A stretch of 64,000 nt of DNA, from the NCBI GenBank assembly GCA_963829585.1, contig CAWHJD010000023.1, positions 62,001 through 126,000 of the forward strand. The letters are read 5' to 3'. Shown here piece after piece: positions 48,221 to 57,223 of the stretch. A program made the translations under genes and the position numbers. This stretch comes from Sva-07 sp963829585 (GTDB lineage Bacteria > Actinomycetota > Acidimicrobiia > Acidimicrobiales > Ilumatobacteraceae). Each line of letters begins with the position of its first letter. Positions within the stretch are counted from its first letter, which is position 1. Under the pieces are notes generated by a model. That model saw only the letters and a program-made list of their open reading frames with translations, did not search any database and was not told the origin of the DNA.

Positions 48221-49689
48221 CTCACATGCCCCCGCGATGTTCGGACCGCGTCCGGTCGCGACTCATCCTCCGCGACGGCGTCTACGGGAATCAGCCCGAT
48301 CCGTGCCGCCGGAGGACCGAACCACCTGCGCGTGGCCACGACGACACCGAGAAGCGGAACCCCGTGCCTGCGCAGTCGGTCGACACCGAATCCGAGGGCA
48401 CTCGAGGTGCGGTTCGATTCGGGCATCAAGGCCACGATGCCATCTGCGTGCTGTGCAACAGGCCACCAGACCGACAGGCTCTCGCCCCCGGGTACCAGAA
48501 CGACGGCCAAGTTCCTGCGGTCGAGTGCGCCCATCTCAACGTCCCCGGTCACGACCGACCCAATCGAGGTACCGTCCACGACGACGTCGGCACGCTCGGT
48601 TCCCGGATCTTGCTGTCCCGACAACCATCGTGTGCCTGCACCCGTCGGATCGATCACGACGACTGTGCTCGACAGGCTGTCGCAAAGTTGCCAGAACGCA
48701 GCCAGACAGGTGCGCGAAGCGGTCGGCAAGGTCACAACGACGACCGGCGCGTTGCCGTCGCGCTGGCTCGCCTCGATCGCACACAGCCAGACGGCGTCGA
48801 CTGCCGGCTGAATCGCAGTGCGCGCCCGCTGATCACGTGCGATCGTCCGCCATCGCGAAGAACGAAGTAGACCTGCGAGCGCTGGTGGTCCGAGGATGGC
48901 CCCAAGGTTGTCGCAGACCAGTCCCGCCCGAATTCCACTCGTCGAACGAGCACGACGTCGAGATTCGACCGTCAGCGCGACCACGACCACCAGGAACCCG
49001 GAGGCAAGCGCCCCGAGCACTGCGCCCTGTGCGGGATCAAGTGACGTCTTGGTCGCGCGTGCGCCATCGTCCAGCACCGTGATCGACGCGCCGATCGGGA
49101 ACGACGTAACAGTTTCCGCTCCAGCAGGCGCGTCGTCGGCACTCTCGACCGTTCCCCATGAGGATGTCGGGACGAGCGCTCGGTTGTCGGCAACGATGTC
49201 GCGGAGTTCGTCGATCAACCGGCTCGCCATCAGCGATGACGTGGTACCGGACGGTGTACGCACTCTGATCGTGAGCGTGGCGCTGCCCCGCCCGGCCTGA
49301 GCCGACACCGCAACATCGCCGGCATTCAGTCCCGTGCCCTCCGCAGCGAGTGCGATCACACCAGTGCTTTCAAGAATTTCGCCATACGTGCGCGCCAGGT
49401 CAGCGGTACCCTCCAGGAGATCGGTGTTCGGAACGACCGGGCCGACAAGAACGGTCGCCTCGGACTGGTACCAGAGAGGGACCTGACCCGCCCAGTACCA
49501 GCCGACGAGTGCACCCACGACCATCGCGATCGCAATTGGTAGCCCCCACGCGCGCACGACGACGATCAGGTCAACGACGTCGTCCTCATCGCCATCCGGA
49601 ACCACAGGCAGCTCGGTCGACGCGTACAGGTGCTGCTCAGTCGAATGGTCGTGGGTTGACGAGCGGTGTGACCGATGTCGTGTAGTCAT
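48217..49689 (-). CDS. Wzz/Wzc-like chain-length protein without a P-loop
   Basis: A 490-residue protein with the layout of a Wzc: membrane helix (PIAIAMVVGALVGWYWAG), Wzz-like loop (YQSEATVLVGPVVPNTDLLE, ARTYGEILEST), second helix (AVLGALASGFLVVVVALTV), then a cytoplasmic domain. In that domain the strand that should end in GEGKS reads VVVTLPTASRTCLAAF, so Walker A is lost; VVVIDPTGAG and VVLVPGGES keep the Rossmann pattern. It cannot be a tyrosine kinase and probably acts as scaffold or length regulator. It heads the fully overlapping block of ten genes; 74 bp separate it from the APH gene upstream. Confidence 0.78.
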   Translation of the reverse strand: MTTRHRSHRSSTHDHSTEQHLYASTELPVVPDGDEDDVVDLIVVVRAWGLPIAIAMVVGALVGWYWAGQVPLWYQSEATVLVGPVVPNTDLLEGTADLARTYGEILESTGVIALAAEGTGLNAGDVAVSAQAGRGSATLTIRVRTPSGTTSSLMASRLIDELRDIVADNRALVPTSSWGTVESADDAPAGAETVTSFPIGASITVLDDGARATKTSLDPAQGAVLGALASGFLVVVVALTVESRRRARSTSGIRAGLVCDNLGAILGPPALAGLLRSSRWRTIARDQRARTAIQPAVDAVWLCAIEASQRDGNAPVVVVTLPTASRTCLAAFWQLCDSLSSTVVVIDPTGAGTRWLSGQQDPGTERADVVVDGTSIGSVVTGDVEMGALDRRNLAVVLVPGGESLSVWWPVAQHADGIVALMPESNRTSSALGFGVDRLRRHGVPLLGVVVATRRWFGPPAARIGLIPVDAVAEDESRPDAVRTSRGHVR

Positions 49690-49763
49690 GGTCCTGGCAG
49701 GGGTTCAGCATGCAGCGCGGGTGGTCGTCGGCGTCGTGGCAGTGCCGAACGCCGAACTCGGTG

Positions 49764-50891
49764 TCACGTCGACTCGAAGGCGTTGACGAGGCCGTGCTGT
49801 GGCTCGCTCTCCTCGGCGACGCGAAGTGAACGATCGATCAGTGCGATCATAGGACGGTCCAGCGCAACCCCCGTGGAGAGGCGCGTCGTCCTGGACATCC
49901 TCCTTTTCGATTTGGCGGCCCAACGCTCGAGCAATCGGAGGGTGCACCACAACTCGACGGCGCCACGGGGGATCGGCTGGCCACCGAGGTAGCCACTCCA
50001 GAACGACCGCAGCCACCCATCGAGCCTCTCGGGGGGGATTGCGAGACCCCGGCTCATCAGCTGGGGTCGCAGGGAGGTCACCGCCGTGACGAAATAGGTC
50101 GCGTCGTGTAGGGGTGGAGTTCGAACAGCGCCCAGCGTGTCGATCGCCGTGACCATTCCATCTTCATCAACGAGTACGTTGGTCAGTCCGAAGTCACCGA
50201 ACCGAGTCCGCGTCACCAAACGCTCGGGCAAGTGTGTCTCGACGGCCGCGACCAGGCGTGGCCCGATGGCGCGCAACGGCTCACCAGCGCTCGTTGTTCG
50301 AGTGAGGTGAGCGATGATCTCGAGCCCTCGGGTGACGATCTCCTCCCGGTCGACGAGCGCTTCCGGCGCGTCGGGGCGATGAACATGTTCGTGGAACACG
50401 TGGAGAAGCGCTCCCGCACGCTCGAAGATCTCGTCGAGGTCCCGATGACGGCGCCGCCACCGAACCTCACCGACCACGAGCTCCCGCAACGGGACGCCTC
50501 GCGCAGCCGTCATCACGACGACCTGGTCGTCCGTTCCAGGCAGCAGCCGGACGGCCCCGAGCTGTCGATCTCCCGCAGACTCGACCGCAGTGGCGAGGTC
50601 GCTGAGCGCCGCACGCTGGAGCGATGCGCGGCTCACGTGAGGTTGCACGGTGATGAGGCGGACATGATGGCTCTCGCTCTGATCGGCGGCTTCGAGTGGC
50701 AACTTCGCGAAGAAGGTTTCGGATCCCAGCTCACCCTCGATCCGGTATCGGTGCACCACCGAGAACCGCTTACGCCAAACCCGGTCGAGCACGATTTCGT
50801 GCGGCACGAGATGACTGTACGTTTCGAGCTGGAGTAGAGCCACAGCGTGCATGTGCCGTTCGAGTCTCGCCAGCTCTGCGCCGTCCGCCAT
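49764..50891 (-). CDS. APH-fold phosphotransferase with Phe-Gly-Asp loop
   Basis: A 375-residue APH-superfamily protein, third in the operon. The catalytic loop is RFGDFGLTNVLVDEDGMVTA (near residue 230): Asp and Asn are kept, His is replaced by Phe, and IDTLG follows as the metal-binding site. An ATP lysine is likely in ETFFAKLPLEAADQSESHH. The shared NV(F/L)VDE-G-V-(V/A)(I/F)D pattern shows it is a paralogue of the two genes at 41-43 kb. Starts are possible at the ATG 50891 or a GTG at 50900. Probably an active small-molecule kinase; substrate unknown. Confidence 0.75.
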   Translation of the reverse strand: MADGAELARLERHMHAVALLQLETYSHLVPHEIVLDRVWRKRFSVVHRYRIEGELGSETFFAKLPLEAADQSESHHVRLITVQPHVSRASLQRAALSDLATAVESAGDRQLGAVRLLPGTDDQVVVMTAARGVPLRELVVGEVRWRRRHRDLDEIFERAGALLHVFHEHVHRPDAPEALVDREEIVTRGLEIIAHLTRTTSAGEPLRAIGPRLVAAVETHLPERLVTRTRFGDFGLTNVLVDEDGMVTAIDTLGAVRTPPLHDATYFVTAVTSLRPQLMSRGLAIPPERLDGWLRSFWSGYLGGQPIPRGAVELWCTLRLLERWAAKSKRRMSRTTRLSTGVALDRPMIALIDRSLRVAEESEPQHGLVNAFEST

Positions 50892-50913
50892 GGCGCGCAC
50901 GCTAGCAGTCAGC

Positions 50914-52290
50914 TCAACGAACTGTCGATCGCGTGGACGTGTCCCCGTGAGATCCCACCAGGTCGATCAAGTGGAGCATCCGATGCGCCGTCTGCTCCAG
51001 CGCGTACTCCTTGACGACGCTGCGCCTACCGGCCGCCGCGATGGCCGCAGCTCGTTCCGGAGACGCGAGCAGAAAGCACACGGCATCGGCCAATGAACTT
51101 GGTGAGCCCGGGTCGGCCAGCACCCCCGTGACGCCATCCTCCACGAGTTCTGGAATGCCAGCGAGTCTGCTCGCGACCACGGGAACCTCGGACGCCATGG
51201 CCTCCATCAGCACCGTCGGTATCCCTTCGCGCCGACCGTCACTGCTCGCAATGCTCGGAACGACCACGACGTCGGCATGCGCGTATCGAGCGAGTACGTC
51301 GTCGTGCGCGAGGGCACCGGCGAAGTGGATTCGCTCGCCCAGGCCCAGATCTTCCGAGAGCGACTCGAGGCCATATCGGTCAGGCCCGTCACCGATGAGT
51401 TCCACGTCGACCGGATGCCCGCGGGATGCGAGCAGTGCGGCCGCCTCGATGAGAAACCGTTGGCCTTTCACCTCGTGCATGGTGCCGACGCAGAGCAGCC
51501 TCGTCGTGCTTCCCCGTAGTGCGCGTTCGTTGACGATGACGCGATCGAGGTCAATCCCGCAGCGGACGGTGACCACGCGGTCCGCGACGTCGGGTCCGCA
51601 CTCCTCGATGATCACGCCGCGATTGAAATCGGACACCGCCGCAACGAACGACGACTCGACGACCTTGGTCCGCATCATCGCTCGGTGTCGATGGACATCG
51701 GATCCGTGGGCGACCACGCTGTACGGAAGACCTGTCAGCCTGCCGAGGCACCACGCGGCAAAGCCGCCGTGTGTGAGGAAGTGGGCATGTACGTGGCGAA
51801 CGCCAAGCGACGAGATCTCTCTCGAGATTTCGCAAATTCGGGGCAGGAGCACGAGATCCTTGACGAGCATTCCGGGGGAATGCCACGTGTCTCGGACAAG
51901 CCGACCCACGATTCCGAGAAGCGTCACGGGACGGCGGACGAGTACACTTCCGAGACCCGAGAACGCCCTGACACCCCACGGCGACCCGAATCGGGCTCGC
52001 TCGACAAGGGGCTCGAACGCCGGGTGCCGACGCCCACTCTGTTCTGAGAGCAACGGGAAGATCTCGATCGTCGCGCCGAGGCGCTCGAGACCCACGATCT
52101 CGTTGGCAACGAAGGTTTCGGTGAACTTGGGGAATCGAGACATGACAACGGCTATCGGAGCCGTCGTCATCGACGCCGGTCGAGATCGTGGCATTGCCTC
52201 AGCCACGCCATGCAGTTCGTTGCCGTCGGAGTCCGGGATGGACCGCACGGCCGTCGGGATGGGCGACCGCCGGGGGCGCAATCTCGTCAT
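50914..52290 (-). CDS. GT4 glycosyltransferase
   Basis: A 458-residue GT-B enzyme of family GT4. The N-terminal domain has VVMSRFPKFTETFVANEIVG and HVHAHFLTHGGFAAW; the donor domain starts LLCVGTMHEVKGQRFLIEAA and holds the EX7E motif GRREGIPTVLMEAMASEVPV. The ATG at 52290 overlaps the Wzz-like stop by one codon step (ATGA), which fits the coupling seen along the operon; the fold itself begins nearer residue 45, so a start at 52170 is possible. It resembles colanic-acid type transferases (WcaL-like). Confidence 0.85.
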   Translation of the reverse strand: MTRLRPRRSPIPTAVRSIPDSDGNELHGVAEAMPRSRPASMTTAPIAVVMSRFPKFTETFVANEIVGLERLGATIEIFPLLSEQSGRRHPAFEPLVERARFGSPWGVRAFSGLGSVLVRRPVTLLGIVGRLVRDTWHSPGMLVKDLVLLPRICEISREISSLGVRHVHAHFLTHGGFAAWCLGRLTGLPYSVVAHGSDVHRHRAMMRTKVVESSFVAAVSDFNRGVIIEECGPDVADRVVTVRCGIDLDRVIVNERALRGSTTRLLCVGTMHEVKGQRFLIEAAALLASRGHPVDVELIGDGPDRYGLESLSEDLGLGERIHFAGALAHDDVLARYAHADVVVVPSIASSDGRREGIPTVLMEAMASEVPVVASRLAGIPELVEDGVTGVLADPGSPSSLADAVCFLLASPERAAAIAAAGRRSVVKEYALEQTAHRMLHLIDLVGSHGDTSTRSTVR

Positions 52291-53624
52291 CGCTCCGAGA
52301 CTTCGACTCGCACGACGCCGACCTCGTTGCGCTTCTTGGGATGCCGTCCGCCTTGCTGCTCATCGACGCCCTGAGCGACCGGCGCAGATTCCGCTGAACC
52401 GCCTCCAGCTTCCGCGTCGTCGACCTCGACCAGAGCGACGAGTCGTGCGTCGACCGAGCGCAGCTGCGCGACGACATTCTCCACCATTTCCCGTTGCCGA
52501 GATCGTGGTCGGGTTACCAGCACCACGCGATCACTCGCCGCAGCTACTGCGGTCAGGCGCGCCCGCTCGATGCCGGACTCCGCCACGATCATCATTATCG
52601 CATCCTGGGGACAGGCCTTGGCAAGGGCTCGGACCCTACTCATGCCGCTCTCGTCGAAGCCCGCTTCGATGTCGACCACATCCTGGTCGCCAAGACCGGA
52701 CGCAATGACATCTCTTCGCTGAGCATCAGCCGCTGCGATCACGACTCGCTGCCCGATACGTCGACCGGCCGCAACGAATCGTCGGCCGACCTCGACCGTG
52801 TCCGATTCGTCCTCACCGCCTGCCAGCAGCACTGTCGTGAAGGCGCCACCGCGGTGACATTGGATCAGGACCGAGACCAATGCGAGATCGTCAACATCGG
52901 CTTGGCGTGACCGGAACGTCGCGTCGTCTGCGCCTCCTGCCGCTGACGCAGCCGCCAAGCCAACCGGCACGACGCGCAACCCGTACGCCTCGCTCTCCTG
53001 TGCATTTTCCGAGTAGGAGCCTCCCCGACCGGACAACCGACTCAGCCACCAGCCAATGATGAGACCCACCAGGGAAGCGCCGACCAGGACCAGTAGTGGG
53101 AGACTGTTTCTCTCGGTTGCGGGTTCCTTCGGTGGGTCGAGCACGCGCAGCTGATCCGGCTCAGAGGTCGCCGGCTCAGGAGTCGAAGGGTCGCCGCCCT
53201 CCGCGCCATTCACGGTCACCAGGAGTTCGTCGATGAGGGCCCTGGAGAGTGCCGGCGGTACGTCAACATCCGAACTCTCGACCACCAGACGGATCGTTCT
53301 TGACCGCTCGTCGGGAATCGCCGTCACCGTGACGTCATCGGCCGTGATGCCCGTCGCCTCCGCCGCCCGCTCGACCGCCGACCGACTCGTCAACAGGTCG
53401 GCGTAGGTGCGGCTCAGCAGTCCGGCGGTGTCGAGCGTCGACCGGTCGGCGCCAATCGGGCCGACGAGCAGCTGAGCAGTCGTGTCGTACAGGGCCGGTC
53501 GGGATTGGCCGACGATCCAACCGAAGCTGAGACCAATGAGAAGGCCGACCACGGGGTACGCCCAGCGGACCCGCCACCAACCCGCCGACTCTCGAATCGG
53601 CGCTGGGTCGTCGCGCATGGTCAT
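52287..53624 (-). CDS. Wzz/Wzc-like chain-length protein without a P-loop
   Basis: A 445-residue protein. First membrane helix VVGLLIGLSFGWIVGQ, Wzz loop (TTAQLLVGPIGADRSTLDTA, TYADLLTSRSAVERAA), second helix LVLVGASLVGLIIGWWL, then a Rossmann-like cytoplasmic domain. There the P-loop position reads TVLLAGGEDESDTVEVGRRF and the A' strand VVIAAADAQRRD, so ATP binding is not expected. A ribosome site GGAG stands nine bases before the ATG. Same architecture as the 48-kb protein, though diverged. Both may form hetero-oligomers with the BY-kinase-type proteins at 14 and 18 kb. Confidence 0.78.
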   Translation of the reverse strand: MTMRDDPAPIRESAGWWRVRWAYPVVGLLIGLSFGWIVGQSRPALYDTTAQLLVGPIGADRSTLDTAGLLSRTYADLLTSRSAVERAAEATGITADDVTVTAIPDERSRTIRLVVESSDVDVPPALSRALIDELLVTVNGAEGGDPSTPEPATSEPDQLRVLDPPKEPATERNSLPLLVLVGASLVGLIIGWWLSRLSGRGGSYSENAQESEAYGLRVVPVGLAAASAAGGADDATFRSRQADVDDLALVSVLIQCHRGGAFTTVLLAGGEDESDTVEVGRRFVAAGRRIGQRVVIAAADAQRRDVIASGLGDQDVVDIEAGFDESGMSRVRALAKACPQDAIMMIVAESGIERARLTAVAAASDRVVLVTRPRSRQREMVENVVAQLRSVDARLVALVEVDDAEAGGGSAESAPVAQGVDEQQGGRHPKKRNEVGVVRVEVSER

Positions 53625-53628
53625 ATCG

Positions 53629-54693
53629 TCATCTCCACATCAGTCGTCGCTCGCGAGCGCTACCGTGCGCAGCCTCGTCGTGTCGGTCCGTGATCGAGTC
53701 AGCCCACGGATGCATGAAGGCCCGCGCCGCATGGAAACCTGTCCGGCGGCTCACGTTGATCCGGCGAATGAGCAGCGGGCGCTCGCACATGATCCGATGA
53801 GATCCGCGTTGGGTCGTGAAGGCGAGCGGCACACCACAATCCGCCACCAAGCTCGTGACAGCAGCGCTCCAGCGGCCACTGGGATATGCGAAGCCTTGCG
53901 GCACTGTGCCGAGCTGCGTCCGGACGTCGTCGATCGATCCGGAAATTTCGTGATACGCGACGTCGAGGGGAACCTGATCGAGGTGCGGGTGAGTCCGTGT
54001 GTGCGGACACACGGCGATGCCGTGCCCTGCCAGATCCCTCAGGGTCGCCCACGACATCACATTCGCAGGGGGTGGTTCCACGTCGAGGTCGTCGCACAAG
54101 CGCCGGACATGGTCGAGCAGCTCCTGCCACGGCCGTTCCTTGAGCTCCGCTCGTAGGTGCCGTACCTTCTTCGCCCGGTCTTCGAACGACCCGAGCGTCA
54201 GCGGCCCGACGAGCGAATCGTCGACGGTGTTCCGATTGGTCGTGACGATCGCTGCATAAACAGCATCCCACCAGAACCATGCGATCGGATCATCGACAAA
54301 CCCCGTTGGAACGAAGACGACCGCCGCTGCCCCATGACGTCGAAGGACCGGTAACGCAGCGGAGCGGAAGTCGTCCACGCCATCGTCGAACGTGAGGAGT
54401 ACAGCGCGCTCCGGCAGCGCTGCGATCCCAGCTCGAGCGTTGGCCACGTCCGAGATCGACACCAACTGGCAATGCTCCTGGAGAAATGAGACGTGATGCT
54501 CGAACTCGGCCGGTGTCGCACTGATCAACGATGGATCGCGGCCATCGGGACGGACGTCGTCGATTCGATGATAGGTCAACACCGTGAGTCGGCCCGCGGG
54601 CCACCGCGCGAGGCGCTCAGCCACACCGAGTGCGGACCCGGTGACGCGACTCGAGAGCATCGAGTCGAGCAGGGAACGATGCCGCAGCGCCAC
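53629..54693 (-). CDS. polysaccharide deacetylase (NodB family, CE4)
   Basis: A 354-residue protein with the CE4 motifs: motif 1 VLLTFDDGVDDFRS (about 99-112) with the catalytic Asp and metal Asp, motif 2 HTRTHPHLD with both metal His residues, and motif 3 GFAYPSGRWS. It removes N-acetyl groups from amino sugars of the polymer or of peptidoglycan. No signal peptide is evident, so a cytoplasmic action on lipid-linked precursor is possible. The GTG at 54693 gives the longest form; an ATG at 54660 is an alternative. It is the first gene of the minus-strand operon. Confidence 0.88.
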   Translation of the reverse strand: MALRHRSLLDSMLSSRVTGSALGVAERLARWPAGRLTVLTYHRIDDVRPDGRDPSLISATPAEFEHHVSFLQEHCQLVSISDVANARAGIAALPERAVLLTFDDGVDDFRSAALPVLRRHGAAAVVFVPTGFVDDPIAWFWWDAVYAAIVTTNRNTVDDSLVGPLTLGSFEDRAKKVRHLRAELKERPWQELLDHVRRLCDDLDVEPPPANVMSWATLRDLAGHGIAVCPHTRTHPHLDQVPLDVAYHEISGSIDDVRTQLGTVPQGFAYPSGRWSAAVTSLVADCGVPLAFTTQRGSHRIMCERPLLIRRINVSRRTGFHAARAFMHPWADSITDRHDEAAHGSARERRLMWR

Positions 54694-55124
54694 TGCTCAA
54701 ACATCCCGAGGGCTGGGACAGGGGAGGCAACTCTCGGCGACCGCCTGGCCGACGACACAGCGGAGTTGGGGCCGCTGCGCCATCTCGGAGGAGAACGGCT
54801 CGGTACGCCCGCAAAGTCCGTTGCGTGAGTGCCGAGACAGGACCATCACCAACTGCGGTCCTCCCTGCCATGTCACGGAATGCCAATCCATCTCGCGCTG
54901 TCCCACTGAATCCCTCGATGACGGCTGATGAGCGAGCGGCTACCGTCGTGGCCGCCGTCAGGGTATCCGCGTCGAGATCGAGCGGCACCCACCTGCCCTT
55001 CGGAGGTAATGATCGTTGCTCTGGCCGAGCTTTCCCGCATACGGTTCCGCCCGAGCGCGCTCCCCGCAGCTCTGCAGCTCGATAGCATCGACACCTCATC
55101 AGATGGGCGAGGAAAGGCAGTCGA
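54694..55124. promoter_or_regulatory. divergent intergenic region between the main operon and the epimerase gene
   Basis: About 430 bp between divergent starts. It must hold the promoters of the long minus-strand operon and of the epimerase. No clear operator repeat or riboswitch could be made out by eye. The segment at 55109-55117 is the epimerase ribosome site. Confidence 0.45.
55109..55117 (+). promoter_or_regulatory. ribosome binding site of the epimerase gene
   Basis: GAGGAAAGG ends seven bases before the ATG at 55125, one of the strongest ribosome sites in the window. It fixes the start. Confidence 0.65.
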
Positions 55125-56069
55125 ATGACGGCGGTGGTGACGGGGGCAGCAGGCTTCATCGGTTCGACCCTGGTCGATGCGCTCATCGACAAGGGTGAAC
55201 GCGTCGTCGGCATCGATTGCTTGACCGACTACTACGACGTCCCGACCAAGCGATCGAACCTGAGCCAGGCGATGGCACACCCTGCGTTCGAGTTCATCGA
55301 AGCCGATCTTCGAACTGCCGACCTCCGCGCGTTGCTCGACGGTGCGAGCGTCGTGTTCCATCAGGCAGCTCAGCCCGGCGTCCGCCTGTCCTGGGACGAC
55401 GGCTTCCCGACGTACGTGAGCTGCAACGTGTTGGCGACACAGCGCCTGTTGGAGGCCGCTCACCGCGTCGGCGTCGAACGGATCGTGTACGCCTCGAGTT
55501 CCTCCGTGTACGGCAACGCAGAGACGTACCCGGTCAGCGAAGACCTACTGCCACGTCCACAAAGCCCGTACGGTGTCACCAAGCTCGCCGCTGAGCACCT
55601 CTGCACTCTGTACGCCGCCAACTTTGGCCTGTCGACGGTCAGCCTTCGATACTTCACCGTCTATGGTCCTCGCCAGCGGCCCGACATGGCGATTCATCGC
55701 CTGATCGAGTCCGCACTCGACGGCTCACCGTTCCCCCTCTTCGGGGATGGCTCCCACGTTCGTGACTTCACGTTCGTGGGCGACGTCGTTGCGGCCAACG
55801 TGGCGGCGGGCGCGGCCGACGTCGAGCCCGGTGTCGTCCTGAACGTCTGCGCCGGCGGATCGACGACGATGAGCGAACTCATTTCGACGGTCGGAGAGAC
55901 AGTCGGTCGGCCGGTACCCGTCGACGGACGCCCGGAGCAACCAGGCGATGTCCAGCGGACTGGCGGCGACGGCTCCCTTGCCCGCGCTGTGTTGGGCTGG
56001 GAGCCTCAGTGCCAGCTGGCCGACGGCATCGCGTTGCAGGCCGAGTGGCACCGCACCCGACGCGACTGA
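55125..56069 (+). CDS. NAD-dependent nucleotide-sugar epimerase (UDP-glucuronate / UDP-glucose 4-epimerase type)
   Basis: A 314-residue extended SDR enzyme. VVTGAAGFIGSTLVDALID is the NAD loop, SSSSVYGN gives the catalytic Ser, YGVTKLAAEHL the Tyr-x3-Lys, and YFTVYGPRQRPDMAIHRLIE is typical of UDP-glucuronate 4-epimerases and related UDP-sugar epimerases. It interconverts the C4 epimers of a UDP-sugar, giving a uronic acid or galactose-type unit. A uronic acid product would agree with the alginate-lyase-like genes. Divergent from the operon, convergent with the sugar transferase gene. Confidence 0.85.
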   Translation: MTAVVTGAAGFIGSTLVDALIDKGERVVGIDCLTDYYDVPTKRSNLSQAMAHPAFEFIEADLRTADLRALLDGASVVFHQAAQPGVRLSWDDGFPTYVSCNVLATQRLLEAAHRVGVERIVYASSSSVYGNAETYPVSEDLLPRPQSPYGVTKLAAEHLCTLYAANFGLSTVSLRYFTVYGPRQRPDMAIHRLIESALDGSPFPLFGDGSHVRDFTFVGDVVAANVAAGAADVEPGVVLNVCAGGSTTMSELISTVGETVGRPVPVDGRPEQPGDVQRTGGDGSLARAVLGWEPQCQLADGIALQAEWHRTRRD

Positions 56070-56085
56070 CGCGTGAGCCGAATGC

Positions 56086-56697
56086 TCAGGCGCCGGACCG
56101 GTGGAGGACCGAGCCGACGGTTTGCAGCAGGATGCTCAGGTCGGTCGCAACTGACATGTTGCGAACGTACTCGACGTCGAGGCGAAGCCTGTCGTCGAAC
56201 TCCGACGTGTGGCGAGCACGGACCTGCCACAGACCGGTGAGCCCCGGCCGAACCTCGAGCCTGACCGTATGCCAGAGATCGTAGGTGTCCGCAGAGAAGC
56301 TGGTCGGCCGGGGACCGACAAGAGACATGTCGCCGCGGAGCACGTTGACGAGCTGCGGTAGTTCGTCAAGGCTCGTGACACGAAGGAACTTGCCGACACG
56401 GGTGACCCGCGGGTCATCCGTGATCTTGAAGTCCGGCCACTGCAGTTCGTTGAGATGGGCCAGTTCGGCCTTCAACTCCTCGGCGTTGGCAACCATCGTA
56501 CGGAACTTGTACATGCGGAACCGTCGGCCATGCTGACCGGTTCTCATCTGACTGAAAACCACAGGACCGGGCGAATCGATCCGGATGGCCAACGCGATGA
56601 ACGCCGCGGCAGGGACGAGCAGCGGAGCCACCGCAAGGACTGCAGCAATATCGACGACCCGCTTGGTCACCAGGTAACGCTTGCGTGGCCTGTACAC
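56086..56697 (-). CDS. initiating sugar transferase (phosphoglycosyl transferase, PF02397)
   Basis: A 203-residue monotopic phosphoglycosyl transferase. A short basic start and one re-entrant hydrophobic segment (VVDIAAVLAVAPLLVPAAAF) lead to DSPGPVVFSQMRTG, RMYKFRTM, the catalytic Asp-Glu in RVTSLDELPQLVNVLRGDMS and LVGPRPTS. It lacks the four-helix N-terminal part of WbaP/WcaJ. It moves a sugar-1-phosphate to undecaprenyl phosphate and so starts the repeat unit. The degenerate GGDEF gene lies 28 bp upstream on the same strand. Confidence 0.92.
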   Translation of the reverse strand: MYRPRKRYLVTKRVVDIAAVLAVAPLLVPAAAFIALAIRIDSPGPVVFSQMRTGQHGRRFRMYKFRTMVANAEELKAELAHLNELQWPDFKITDDPRVTRVGKFLRVTSLDELPQLVNVLRGDMSLVGPRPTSFSADTYDLWHTVRLEVRPGLTGLWQVRARHTSEFDDRLRLDVEYVRNMSVATDLSILLQTVGSVLHRSGA

Positions 56698-56725
56698 AGC
56701 CGATCGATCCTCGGGCCCCGACCGG

Positions 56726-57223
56726 TCAGGCCGCCGGGTCCGCTACCCCTCGACGGCTGTGCCCGGATCGGGTAGCGCTCGTTCGCTCGTCCAGGAGCTC
56801 CCACATGTGGCCCGCGGTCAATGCATCGTCGGGGAAGCTCACCGCTCCAACCGACGACACCGGCACGCCCACGACAGCAGCCAATCGCTCAATGCACACA
56901 CGAGTGCCCAGGGCGTCTGTCTCCGGAAGCACGACGATCAGCCCGTGCCTTCCCAATGCGGTCTGATCCGTCTCGCGGACCACACCCCGAAGGAGATCAA
57001 CATGCTCGGGCGTGCTGACGGGGAGGCACAACAGACTCAGGGCGCGCTTGTAGCGTCGGGCGCGATCGATCTCGGCTCCAACGATCTCCACAGCTAGCCG
57101 CAAGTCGTTCGGAACACTGCTCGAGGCTGGATGACGGCGCATTGCCATCAGGATCTTCGTGTGCCTGCGCCATGAGGCAACAGCGATGTCGCTCGCAGGA
57201 ACCGGTAAGGCTTTCGTCGCCAT
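56726..57223 (-). CDS. degenerate GGDEF-domain-like protein
   Basis: A 165-residue protein with the look of a diguanylate cyclase fold without its active site. EIDRARRYKRALSLLCLPV corresponds to the first strand and helix; then LRGVVRETDQTALGRHGLIV and VLPETDALGTRVCIERLAAV follow the family order, but the GGDEF loop is replaced by LGRHG. So it should not make c-di-GMP; it may bind it or regulate the sugar transferase with which it forms a probable two-gene unit. Assignment rests on overall pattern only. Confidence 0.55.
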   Translation of the reverse strand: MATKALPVPASDIAVASWRRHTKILMAMRRHPASSSVPNDLRLAVEIVGAEIDRARRYKRALSLLCLPVSTPEHVDLLRGVVRETDQTALGRHGLIVVLPETDALGTRVCIERLAAVVGVPVSSVGAVSFPDDALTAGHMWELLDERTSATRSGHSRRGVADPAA

